This document shows positions 43,578 through 52,193 of a stretch of 64,000 nt of DNA, piece after piece. The DNA comes from Novosphingobium sp. 18050 (GTDB taxonomy: Bacteria; Pseudomonadota; Alphaproteobacteria; Sphingomonadales; Sphingomonadaceae), in contig NZ_CACSJO010000004.1 of assembly GCF_902706195.1 (NCBI RefSeq), positions 186,001 through 250,000 on the forward strand, given 5' to 3'. Made by a program: the position numbers and the translations under genes. Each line of letters begins with the position of its first letter. Positions within the stretch are counted from its first letter, which is position 1. The notes under the pieces are model-generated. The model did not search any database. It was not told the origin of the DNA and saw nothing but the letters and a program-made list of their open reading frames with translations.

Positions 43578-45428
43578 TTGCCCAATGAATCGATCAGGAT
43601 CCTGGCTGTCGACGACATTCGTGAGAATCTCGTCGCACTGGAGGCCGCGCTCGACCAGCCGGGCGTGGAACTGGTCACGGCGGCCTCCGGGTTCGAAGCG
43701 CTCGAACTGCTGCTGAAACACGAATTCGCGCTGGCCCTGCTAGATGTGCAGATGCCCGATATGGACGGCTTCGAACTGGCCGAACTGATGCGTGGAAACG
43801 AGCGGACGCGCGGCGTGCCGATCGTCTTCCTCACCGCCGTCGCCACTGACGAGCGCCGCAAGTTCCGCGGTTTCGAGACCGGCGCAGTCGACTACCTGCT
43901 CAAGCCGCTCGACATCACCGTGCTCAATTCCAAGGTTGCAGTCTTCGTGGAACTGGCCCGCCAACGCCGCGAAATCGCCTCGCAGCGCGATGAACTGGGA
44001 GCCGCGCTGGGCCGCCTGCGCGCGCACGGCGACAATTCGCCGCTGGCCATGCTGGAGATCGATTCTACCCTGCGGATCGTCGGCTGGTATCGCAGCGCCG
44101 AACGCATGGTCGGCTACACCGCCGCCGAGATGCTCGGCCTGGCCCTTGCCGATGCGCCGTTTCTACCCTCGAACGGCGGCCGTGAGGAATTTTTGGCCGG
44201 CATGAACGCGCTGCTGACCGGCGGAGACCGCCGCGCCATGCAGCAGCACCGCTTCACCCATGCCGACGGCACCCTGCGCGAGGGTGAGTGGTACTGCTCC
44301 TCGCTGGCGCCCTCGCTCGCGGGAGGCGGCCTGCGCCCCGGCAGCGTGATGATCGAACTGCTCGACGTAACCGAGCGCCGCCGCGCCGAGGACACCCAGC
44401 GGCTGCTGATCGGCGAGTTGAACCACCGGGTCAAAAACACCCTCGCCACGGTCCAGGCGATCGCCTCGCAGGGGTTTCGCCATGCCCGCTCGGAAAAGGA
44501 TTTCCAGGACGCTTTCACCGGGCGCCTCCAGGCGCTCTCGCGCGCCCACTCGATGCTCAGCGCCACGACCTGGGAAAGCGCGCGTCTGCGCCACCTTATT
44601 GCCGACCAGGTCGCTATCGGCGCGGTGAGCGAGGACCGCCTGCTGCTCGCCGGCCCGGATGTCGACCTGCCGCCCGAACTGGCGCTGCGTTTCTCGCTGA
44701 TCTTCCACGAACTGGCGACCAATGCCCACAAGCACGGCGCACTGTCGAATGCCACCGGCACAGTGCATCTGGTCTGGCGGCTGGAAGCGGGCGTGCTCGA
44801 ACTCGAATGGGCGGAACACGGCGGCCCGCCCGTCGCCCCGCCCGAACGGCGCGGCTTCGGCTCCACCCTGATCGAGCACAGCATGGCGGCCGATGGCGCG
44901 CACATCACGTCCGACTTTGCTCCGGAAGGCGTCCGCTGGACGATGACCCTGCCGCTGGTCGCCCCCGTTGAAGATCCTGCCGAGCACGAGGCGCCCCTGC
45001 CCATCCCCGCACAGCCCGCCTACGATTCGGCACCCCCGTTCCAGCCTGCCGACACACTGCCCCCCTTGCGCATCCTCGTGGTCGAGGACGAACCGCTGGT
45101 GGCGATGGAACTGATGATGGAGATCGAGGACGGCGGCGCGATTGCCATCGGCCCGGCAACTTCCTGCGAGCAGGCGCTGGCCATGATCCGCGACGGGCGG
45201 CCCGACGCCGCCCTGCTCGACGGCAACCTGAACGGCGAAAAGATCGACCCCGTGGCCGACATGCTCGCCGCGCACGATACCCCTTTCGCCTTCGTCAGCG
45301 GATACGACCGGGATCACTTGCCGCAGGGCCACGGCGCCCGCCCAATGCTGGGCAAACCGTTCATCGGAGCGGACGTGCGCTCCATGCTGCGCCGCCTTGC
45401 CGAAGAAGCGGGCGCCGCCGTACGCTGA
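43578..45428 (+). CDS. Hybrid sensor: REC-PAS-HWE histidine kinase-REC
   Basis: A 616-residue cytoplasmic signalling protein. Start is TTG 43578, chosen because AGGAGG sits six nt upstream and residues before it have no domain. Receiver 1 (1-120) has Asp56 and Lys109; PAS about 150-270; HWE kinase H-box 'GELNHRVKNTLATVQ' with His283, N-box 'HELATNAHKHGAL' with Asn382, and the 'WAEHGGPP' motif near 411; a second receiver starts near 497 with Asp548. HWE kinases often feed the PhyR/EcfG general stress pathway, though the partner is not shown here. There is no membrane segment. A leader of about 420 bp separates it from tadG. Confidence 0.93.
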   Translation: MPNESIRILAVDDIRENLVALEAALDQPGVELVTAASGFEALELLLKHEFALALLDVQMPDMDGFELAELMRGNERTRGVPIVFLTAVATDERRKFRGFETGAVDYLLKPLDITVLNSKVAVFVELARQRREIASQRDELGAALGRLRAHGDNSPLAMLEIDSTLRIVGWYRSAERMVGYTAAEMLGLALADAPFLPSNGGREEFLAGMNALLTGGDRRAMQQHRFTHADGTLREGEWYCSSLAPSLAGGGLRPGSVMIELLDVTERRRAEDTQRLLIGELNHRVKNTLATVQAIASQGFRHARSEKDFQDAFTGRLQALSRAHSMLSATTWESARLRHLIADQVAIGAVSEDRLLLAGPDVDLPPELALRFSLIFHELATNAHKHGALSNATGTVHLVWRLEAGVLELEWAEHGGPPVAPPERRGFGSTLIEHSMAADGAHITSDFAPEGVRWTMTLPLVAPVEDPAEHEAPLPIPAQPAYDSAPPFQPADTLPPLRILVVEDEPLVAMELMMEIEDGGAIAIGPATSCEQALAMIRDGRPDAALLDGNLNGEKIDPVADMLAAHDTPFAFVSGYDRDHLPQGHGARPMLGKPFIGADVRSMLRRLAEEAGAAVR

Positions 45429-45482
45429 AGGCTATCCCCATCGCCGGGTGACGCGGCGCATCGCTGCGGCTATCGTGTGGAA

Positions 45483-45950
45483 ATGCGCCAAACTCCGTCC
45501 GTTCTCTTCGTCTGCCTCGGCAATATCTGCCGCTCCCCCCTCGCCGAGGCCGCCTTGCGCCGCGAGGCGGAAGCAGCGGGTCTCGACATTCTCGTCGATT
45601 CGGCCGGAACCGGCTCCTGGCATGTCGGCAAGGGCCCCGACCCGCGTTCCTGCGCCGAGGCGCAGCGCCACGGCATCGACATCAGTTCCTACCGCGCCCG
45701 TCAGGCGAAGCCCGAGGACTTCGCCCGATTCGACCGCATCGTCGCGCTGGACGCCGCCAATTACGCCGACCTCCAGCGCATCGCCCCGCGCCATCCCCAT
45801 GCGAAACTGTCGTTGCTGCTGGACCATGTCCCGGGATTGGAAGGTCAGGACGTCGCCGATCCCTATTACGGCGGCCCCGAAGGCTTCGAGGAGACCTGGC
45901 AGCAGGTAAACGCAGCAGCGCGTCAACTGGTGACAGAGCTGAGTCGTTAA
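45483..45950 (+). CDS. Low-molecular-weight protein-tyrosine phosphatase
   Basis: A 155-residue phosphatase. The active loop is 'VCLGNICRSP' with Cys11 and Arg17 (C-X5-R), 'DSAGTGSWHVG' follows, and the acid loop is 'VADPYYGG'. It removes phosphate from tyrosines, in many bacteria from BY-kinases that control EPS. The distant kinase at 6121-7164 is a possible but unproven target. Start could be ATG 45483 or GTG 45477. Its TAA shares TTAA with the stop of the convergent GNAT gene. Confidence 0.94.
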   Translation: MRQTPSVLFVCLGNICRSPLAEAALRREAEAAGLDILVDSAGTGSWHVGKGPDPRSCAEAQRHGIDISSYRARQAKPEDFARFDRIVALDAANYADLQRIAPRHPHAKLSLLLDHVPGLEGQDVADPYYGGPEGFEETWQQVNAAARQLVTELSR

Positions 45951-46534
45951 AGGCGCCGCAGCCAGTATTGCATCGGTTTGGGTGTATCGCCCTCGTCCCG
46001 GTGGTCTTTCCAGGCGAATTCGGTGACGAAGCCTTCGACCGGCTCATAGCCGCGCTTTTGCCAGAACGGGCCAAGCGGACGATAGTCCGCCGGGCGGTCG
46101 GGATGATCCAAGGGCCGGATCACTACCGCGAACGTCGCGGCCTGCGCGCCGCAGCGCCGAGCCTGCGCCTCACGGTGATCGAAGAAGGCATGGCCGATGC
46201 CCTGCCCGCGATATTCGGGCAGCAGCACGGATTCGCCGAAATAGAACAGGCTTTCGACATCGAGCCCGCGCGCTGCGAAAGGCGCGCGAAACTGCGCCTT
46301 CTGCGCCGCCATCGGCGAGCCCGTTGCCGCTCCGACGATCCGCCCGTCGTCGCGCGCCGCCACAAGAACGGCGCTGGGCGCCTCAACGAATTCACGCAGG
46401 TAGTCGGCCTCGTAGCCTACGTCGCCGTCATAAAGGTAAGGCCACCGGGCGAAAACGGTCATCCGCAAGGCCGCCAGATCATCGATCGCGGCAAGCACTT
46501 CGTCGCCATTGAGAGTATCGATTGTAACGGTCAT
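45947..46534 (-). CDS. GNAT family N-acetyltransferase
   Basis: A 195-residue acetyltransferase: 'LFYFGESVLLPEYRGQGIGHAFFDHRE' holds the acetyl-CoA motif A (R/Q-x-x-G-x-G), followed by 'AATFAVVIRPLDHP' and 'FWQKRGYEPVEGFV'. Start ATG 46534 is preferred because residues before it lack homology. The acceptor cannot be predicted. It converges on the phosphatase gene; the two stop codons overlap in the palindrome TTAA (45947-45950). Confidence 0.87.
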   Translation of the reverse strand: MTVTIDTLNGDEVLAAIDDLAALRMTVFARWPYLYDGDVGYEADYLREFVEAPSAVLVAARDDGRIVGAATGSPMAAQKAQFRAPFAARGLDVESLFYFGESVLLPEYRGQGIGHAFFDHREAQARRCGAQAATFAVVIRPLDHPDRPADYRPLGPFWQKRGYEPVEGFVTEFAWKDHRDEGDTPKPMQYWLRRL

Positions 46535-46695
46535 GCCGCAGGCTAGCGCGGCTTCGTCCACGCTGCCATCCTTGCCCGGTTTGCTTTTGACGCCGCTTCC
46601 ACTATATGCCCGCTCGAATGCCCCGGCCGATAAAGTCGCCAAAGCGGCTCGATCGCGTCGGGGTTTGCTCTTTTGTCGTTTCAAGGACCACGCGC

Positions 46696-47478
46696 ATGTC
46701 CCGTCGCCGCCAGATCTACGAAGGCAAGGCCAAGATCCTCTATGAGGGCCCCGAGCCGGGCACGCTGATCCAGTATTTCAAGGACGATGCCACTGCGTTC
46801 AACGCGCAGAAAAAGGGCACGATCCAGGGTAAGGGCGTGATCAACAACCGCATCAGCGAGTATGTGTTCACGCGCCTCAACCACATCGGCGTACCGAACC
46901 ACTTCATCCGCCGCCTCAACATGCGCGAGCAGCTGGTCCGCCAGGTCGAGATCATCCCGATCGAGGTCGTGGTGCGCAACGTGGCGGCCGGCTCGATCTC
47001 CAAGCGCCTCGGCATTCCCGAGGGCGAGATGCTGCCGCACACGCTGATCGAATACTACTTCAAGGACGACGCGCTGGGCGACCCGCTTGTCTCCGAAGAA
47101 CACATCGCCTGCTTCGGCTGGGCCAACCACGACGAGATGCAGGACATCGCGGCGATGGCCATCCGCGTGAACGATTTCATGGCGGGCATGTTCGCGGCGA
47201 TCAACATCCGCCTCGTCGACTTCAAGCTGGAGTTCGGCCGCATCTGGGACGGCGATTACAGCCGCGTGATCCTCGCAGACGAGATCAGCCCCGATGGCTG
47301 CCGCCTGTGGGACATGATCACCGGCGAAAAGCTGGACAAGGACCGCTTCCGCCAGGACCTCGGCGGCGAGGAAGAGGCCTATCAGGAAGTCGCCCGCCGT
47401 CTCGGCCTGCTGCAGGATGACAGCGGCCCGAGCGAGGTTCTGGACCTGACCAAGCACCGCAAGCTGCGCGGCAAGTAA
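46696..47478 (+). CDS. purC: Phosphoribosylaminoimidazole-succinocarboxamide synthase
   Basis: A 260-residue SAICAR synthetase of de novo purine synthesis, joining CAIR and aspartate with ATP. Signatures: '[12 protein letters not shown]', '[15 protein letters not shown]', '[17 protein letters not shown]', 'DFKLEFGR' and '[14 protein letters not shown]'. Start ATG 46696 gives the family N-terminus '[13 protein letters not shown]'. No other purine genes are adjacent in the window. It is followed by a terminator. Confidence 0.97.
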   Translation: MSRRRQIYEGKAKILYEGPEPGTLIQYFKDDATAFNAQKKGTIQGKGVINNRISEYVFTRLNHIGVPNHFIRRLNMREQLVRQVEIIPIEVVVRNVAAGSISKRLGIPEGEMLPHTLIEYYFKDDALGDPLVSEEHIACFGWANHDEMQDIAAMAIRVNDFMAGMFAAINIRLVDFKLEFGRIWDGDYSRVILADEISPDGCRLWDMITGEKLDKDRFRQDLGGEEEAYQEVARRLGLLQDDSGPSEVLDLTKHRKLRGK

Positions 47479-47496
47479 ATCCGCCTTCCGGTTACG

Positions 47497-47533
47497 AAAA
47501 AGCTCGGTACGCCACCTGCGCGCCGGGCTTTTT
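47497..47533 (+). terminator. Rho-independent terminator after purC
   Basis: AAAAAGCTCGG (47497-47507) pairs with CCGGGCTTTTT (47523-47533), one G-U pair. It separates purC from the M16 peptidase. Confidence 0.8.
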
Positions 47534-47596
47534 CATGCCTGCGGCGATCACCTCGCCCCTTGCCATCCTTGGCCTGGGCGGGCAGTCCTTGACGCG

Positions 47597-50449
47597 ATGA
47601 GAGCTTCCCTGATTGCTATCCTGATCGTGCTGGCGCCCGCGCCGCTGGCCGCCAAGGACAAGCCCCCCCGCCCCGCTACGACCCGCGATCACACTGCTTG
47701 GGCGTTCGAGCACAGCGACGTGCCGGTCGACCCGGATTTCCGCTTCGGCCGCCTGGCCAACGGCATGCGCTACGTGATCCGTCATAATGCCACGCCCGCC
47801 GGAACCGGCATCGTGCGCATGGACGTGAACGCCGGCTCGCTCGACGAATCGCAACAGGAACAGGGCTTCGCGCACTTCGTCGAACACATGGCCTTCAACG
47901 GCTCCACCCGTGTTCCCGAAGGCCAGATGGTCCCTCTGCTCGAACGCGAAGGGCTGGCTTTCGGCGCGGACACCAATGCCTCCACCGGGTTCGACCGCAC
48001 CCTCTACAAGCTGGACCTGCCCCGCAGCGATCCGGCCCTGCTCGATACCGCGCTGATGTTGATGCGCGAGACGGCAAGCAACCTGACGATCTCACAGGCC
48101 GCCATCACCCGCGAACGCGGCGTCGTGCTGGCCGAAATGCGCGACCGCAATTCCTGGGCCCTGCGCAACGCCATAGCCACGACACAGTTCTTCTACCCCG
48201 GTGCCCGCTATGCCGAGCGTTTCCCGATCGGCACTGTCGAAACACTGAACGCCGCGAATGCCGAAACCCTGCGCGCCTTCTACGAGCGCGAATACGTGCC
48301 CGCCCATGTCACGCTGGTCGTCGTCGGCGATTTCGACGTTGCGGCGGTAGAAGCCGGGATCGTGCGCCATTTCGGCGACTGGGCGGCGAAACCGGCCGAT
48401 CCCCAGCCCGATGCCGGCCCAATAAAGCCAAAGGACCGCGACCGCGCCGCCGTATACCTCGATCCCGCACTGGCAGAGCGCATCACCGTCCAGCGCAACG
48501 GCAAGTACCAGGACGAGCCGGACAGCCTCGCCCAGCGCCGCGAGGGACTTCTGCGCTCTATCGGCTATAACATCGTCAACCGCCGCCTCCAGCGCCTCTC
48601 GCGCGGCGCCGAGCCGCCGTTTCGCGGTGCTGGCTTCGGCACGGGCGACGTGTTCGAGGCGGCTCGCTCGACGCGGCTCATCATCGACACCGTCGACGGC
48701 AAGTGGCGCGTCGGCCTCGACGCCGCGGGACGCGAATACCGCCGCGCGCTGGCTTACGGATTCGAGGCGGGCGAAGTCGCCGAACAAGTGGCGCAGGTGC
48801 GCACCGCTCTGACCAACGCGGCGGCCTCTGCCGGCACGCGCAGCAATGCCGCGCTGACCCAGCTGGCGCTCACCTTGGTCGACGACGAACTGGTCCCCGC
48901 CACGCCAAAGTCGGGACTGGAGCGCTTCGAGGCCTACGCCGCGCAGATCACGCCCGATGCCGTGCTGGCCGCGATGAAGCACGAGGCGCTGGCTCTCGAC
49001 AAGCCGCTGATCCGCTTCCAGGGCAGGCAGGCTCCCGAAGGCGGCGCTACAGCACTGCGCACGACCTGGCGCGAGGCTATGCGTGCAAAAGTCGGCCGCG
49101 AAACCAAGGCCGCCGCGACAACGTTCGCCTATACCGATTTCGGCACGCCGGGCGCGGTGGTCAGCGACACGCGCACCCCGGACCTCGCCATCCGCGAAGT
49201 GCGCTTCGCCAACGGGGTGATGCTCAACCTCAGGAAGACCGACCTCGAAACCGACCGTATCCGCGTCAGCCTTGCGATCGACGGCGGCGACATGCTGGAC
49301 ACCCGAGCGAACCCGCTGGCGAGCGAGATGGTCCCCTATCTGGACGAAGGCGGACTTGCGCTGCACAGCCGCGACGACCTCGATTCGATCCTAGCCGGGC
49401 GCACCGTCGGCTTCGGCTTTTCGCGCGGAGAGGCCAGTTTCGATTCGCGCGTCGCCACCACCCCGCGCGACCTCGAATTGCAATTGCAGCTGCTCACCGC
49501 CCTGATGACCGCGCCCGGCTATCGGCCGGAGGGCGAGGTCCAGTATCGCCAACAGATCAACAACTACTTCGCGCAGGTCCGCGCCGCCCCCGGTTCGGCG
49601 CTCCAGGCCGACCTCGGCGGCATCCTCTCGGACAACGATCCGCGCTTTTCGCTGCAGAAGGTCGAGGATTACCGCCAGCTCACCTATGCCCGCCTGCAGA
49701 AGGACATCGGCGAGCGCCTCGCGCACGGCGCCATCGAGGTCGGCGTGGTTGGCGACATCGACGAGGACAGGACCATCGCCCTCGTCGCCGCGACGCTGGG
49801 CGCCCTGCCCGCCCGCGAACCGGCGTTCCGCGCCTATGGCGACCAGCCGCCGCGCCTGTTCACCGGCGACCGCGCCCCCCGCGTGATCCGCCATACCGGC
49901 CCGGCCGACCAGGCCCTGCTGCGCATCACCTGGCCGACCCGCGACGATGCCGACCCGGTGGAAGCGCTGGCGCTGGAGATGCTGGAGCGGGTCATGCGCG
50001 TGGAACTGACCGACCAGCTTCGAGAGGCGCTGGGCAAGGCCTATTCCCCCTCTGCGTCGAGTTCACTCTCGCACGAGTGGAAGGGCTACGGCGTGTTCGC
50101 CGTCAACGCCTCGGTCGATGTATCGGAAGTCACCGCCACCCGCGCCGCGATCCGGCAGGTGGTGGACGAACTGCGCGCCGCGCCGATCAGTGAGGACATC
50201 CTGCACCGCGCCCGACAGCCGCTGGTCGAAGGGCTGCAGAACGCGCTGAAGAACAACGGCGGCTGGATGGCACTGGTCGAACACGCCCAGACCCAGCCCG
50301 ACCGGATCGCGCGATTCGAAAAGGCAAAGGAACGCGTTTTGGCCCTGACCCCTGCGGACGTTCAGGCGATGGCCAAACGCTACCTCGCGCCGGATGCGGG
50401 GCTGGAAGTGCTGGTGCTGCCCGAGGGGGTGGCGGTTCCGAAACGCTGA
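47597..50449 (+). CDS. M16 family metallopeptidase (pitrilysin-like, exported)
   Basis: A 950-residue zinc peptidase. Signal peptide 'ASLIAILIVLAPAPLAA'. The inverted zinc motif H-x-x-E-H is 'FAHFVEHMAFNGS' at residues 91-103 (His93, Glu96, His97), with the downstream Glu region 'TRERGVVLAEMRDR'. There are two halves, each with a paired M16 fold; the second lacks the zinc motif. It should degrade periplasmic peptides or signal peptide remnants. It is transcribed alone on plus. Confidence 0.94.
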   Translation: MRASLIAILIVLAPAPLAAKDKPPRPATTRDHTAWAFEHSDVPVDPDFRFGRLANGMRYVIRHNATPAGTGIVRMDVNAGSLDESQQEQGFAHFVEHMAFNGSTRVPEGQMVPLLEREGLAFGADTNASTGFDRTLYKLDLPRSDPALLDTALMLMRETASNLTISQAAITRERGVVLAEMRDRNSWALRNAIATTQFFYPGARYAERFPIGTVETLNAANAETLRAFYEREYVPAHVTLVVVGDFDVAAVEAGIVRHFGDWAAKPADPQPDAGPIKPKDRDRAAVYLDPALAERITVQRNGKYQDEPDSLAQRREGLLRSIGYNIVNRRLQRLSRGAEPPFRGAGFGTGDVFEAARSTRLIIDTVDGKWRVGLDAAGREYRRALAYGFEAGEVAEQVAQVRTALTNAAASAGTRSNAALTQLALTLVDDELVPATPKSGLERFEAYAAQITPDAVLAAMKHEALALDKPLIRFQGRQAPEGGATALRTTWREAMRAKVGRETKAAATTFAYTDFGTPGAVVSDTRTPDLAIREVRFANGVMLNLRKTDLETDRIRVSLAIDGGDMLDTRANPLASEMVPYLDEGGLALHSRDDLDSILAGRTVGFGFSRGEASFDSRVATTPRDLELQLQLLTALMTAPGYRPEGEVQYRQQINNYFAQVRAAPGSALQADLGGILSDNDPRFSLQKVEDYRQLTYARLQKDIGERLAHGAIEVGVVGDIDEDRTIALVAATLGALPAREPAFRAYGDQPPRLFTGDRAPRVIRHTGPADQALLRITWPTRDDADPVEALALEMLERVMRVELTDQLREALGKAYSPSASSSLSHEWKGYGVFAVNASVDVSEVTATRAAIRQVVDELRAAPISEDILHRARQPLVEGLQNALKNNGGWMALVEHAQTQPDRIARFEKAKERVLALTPADVQAMAKRYLAPDAGLEVLVLPEGVAVPKR

Positions 50450-50467
50450 CCACACCCCTCGTCAGCG

Positions 50468-51346
50468 TCACCGCGCGTGATTCGGTCTTGTCGGCTTGCC
50501 CACCCGGTCCGCCCAATCGACGATGAGGTCGTCGTAAAGGGTCTGGTCGATCAGGTCGTACTTCTCGGGGAAATTGGTGAAAGCCCCCATCGCGCTGGCA
50601 ACCGATCCTGTCTCCATCAGCTCGCGCGCCATCTTGAGGTGATTGACAGCCGCCGAGACCCAGCCCCATCCGGTGGACAGAGTGAAGCGAGTATCCGGCA
50701 GGTTGAAGCCCAGCGTGCATACCGGGATCTTCATATGCGGGATCACCTGCATCTGCTGCTCGGGCGGCGCACTGGCGAAGACCACCGTGTCCGCCCCGGC
50801 CTCGGCATAAGCGTGTGCCCGCCGGATCGCCTCTTCGATAGAGCCGGTGCCGCCGCCCCCATTTGCGCTGGTATAGAGTTCGTCGCAGCGCGCGATGATG
50901 ACGAGGCCCGAGTCGCCGCGCGCCTTCACACCTGCCTCGATCCGGCACTGCATCTCCTCGATCGAGCATAGTCCGTTGACGTGCTTGGAGTGCTTGGGGT
51001 TCACCTCGTCCTCGACGTGGTAGCCGGCGATCCCCGCCGCGACGTACATCTTGGTGAGGCGATAGGCATCGGCCACCGTTTCCCCCAAGGTATCGGCATC
51101 GGCGACGAGCGGGATATCCATGGCCTGGGCGATGCGCCCCGCCTGCTCGATCTGCTCAATCTGGCTGAAGCTGCCATTGTCGGGCACGGCATAGTGGAAG
51201 GCCGAGCAGGCATGGCCGCCCAGATAGGCCGCCTTGAAGCCGACATGTTCGACGATACGGCCGGTCAGCGCGCTATAGGCTTCGGCGGCGACGAAATGCT
51301 CGCCGTTTTCTATAAGTGCACGCAGCTTCTCGCCCGGTGTCGGCAT
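50468..51346 (-). CDS. Isocitrate lyase/PEP mutase superfamily protein, no catalytic Cys
   Basis: A 292-residue protein with the superfamily barrel: 'AYSALTGRIVEHVGFKAAYLGG', 'PLVADADTLGE', 'GIAGYHVEDEVNPKHSKHVN' and 'IARCDELYT'. Lyases of this family have K-[KR]-C-G-H; here the loop reads 'NPKHSKH', without Cys, so a PEP mutase, oxaloacetate decarboxylase or phosphonate-related activity is more likely than isocitrate or methylisocitrate lyase. Start ATG 51346 has a GAGGGAGACG ribosome site. It stands alone between the M16 gene and gph. Confidence 0.87.
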   Translation of the reverse strand: MPTPGEKLRALIENGEHFVAAEAYSALTGRIVEHVGFKAAYLGGHACSAFHYAVPDNGSFSQIEQIEQAGRIAQAMDIPLVADADTLGETVADAYRLTKMYVAAGIAGYHVEDEVNPKHSKHVNGLCSIEEMQCRIEAGVKARGDSGLVIIARCDELYTSANGGGGTGSIEEAIRRAHAYAEAGADTVVFASAPPEQQMQVIPHMKIPVCTLGFNLPDTRFTLSTGWGWVSAAVNHLKMARELMETGSVASAMGAFTNFPEKYDLIDQTLYDDLIVDWADRVGKPTRPNHAR

Positions 51347-51437
51347 CGTCTCGTCTCCCTCTTTTGCAGGAGGGCTCGCACGGCGATCCAAGGCTGGCAA
51401 GCGCGCGCGCCTGCCGCCTCAACGTATCGGCGGGGCG

Positions 51438-52133
51438 TTACGCCGCCGGGGCCGATTGCCCGATGCGTTCAAGCGCGGGGACCAGTTCGCCAAGGTGACC
51501 GATCACCGCCGCTGCGCCCATGTCCTCGGGTGTCATGTCGCTGAAGCCGAAGCCCACAACCACGCAGGGTAGCCCGGCAGCCGCTGCGGCGCGGGTGTCG
51601 TAGGTCGTGTCGCCGACATAGGCCGCCCTGCCTTCGGTCCCGGCGCGTTCGAGCATGAGGTGCAGCAGGTCCGGCTTCGGCTTGGCCCGGCCCGGACCCA
51701 GCGTATCGCCGCCGATGACGGTGTAGAAACGATCCGACAGCCCAAGCTCGTCGAAAATCTTCACCGCAAAGCGCTCCAGCTTGTTGGTGACGACTGCGAT
51801 CTTCACACCCTTTGCCGCCAGGGCATCGAGCATGGCCTCACCGCCGGGGAACAGCCGCGTCTCGACTGCGATGTTCGCCTCGTAATAGGTCAGCAGCGCA
51901 TCGTGGAGTTCCTCGAAGCGTGCGTCGTCCACTGCGCCGCCCGTCGCTACCATTGCGTTGGCAAGCATCTTGCGCGCGCCGCCGCCGACGAAACCGCGCA
52001 CTTCGGAGATCGGCACCGAACGCCGCCCCTCCAGCGAGAGCGCATGGTTCACCGCGTGACCAAGATCACCGAGGCTGTCGAGCAGGGTTCCATCGAGGTC
52101 GAAACCGACGATTTGAAAGGGAAATGCAGTCAT
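51438..52133 (-). CDS. gph: Phosphoglycolate phosphatase (HAD superfamily)
   Basis: A 231-residue HAD hydrolase. Motif I 'GFDLDGTLLDS' (nucleophile Asp), motif II 'VVTNK', motif III Lys in 'RAKPKPD' and motif IV 'YVGDTTYDTRAA' are all present. It dephosphorylates 2-phosphoglycolate made by DNA repair or photorespiration. A long in-frame antisense extension to 53363 is not part of the gene: ATG 52133 gives the family N-terminus. It is divergent from glmU with a 60-bp gap. Confidence 0.93.
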   Translation of the reverse strand: MTAFPFQIVGFDLDGTLLDSLGDLGHAVNHALSLEGRRSVPISEVRGFVGGGARKMLANAMVATGGAVDDARFEELHDALLTYYEANIAVETRLFPGGEAMLDALAAKGVKIAVVTNKLERFAVKIFDELGLSDRFYTVIGGDTLGPGRAKPKPDLLHLMLERAGTEGRAAYVGDTTYDTRAAAAAGLPCVVVGFGFSDMTPEDMGAAAVIGHLGELVPALERIGQSAPAA

Positions 52134-52193
52134 CTCGCCTGCAGTGGCGGCTTGGTGTGGAAACCGCAACAATTTGCTGGCAGGAGTACCCCC

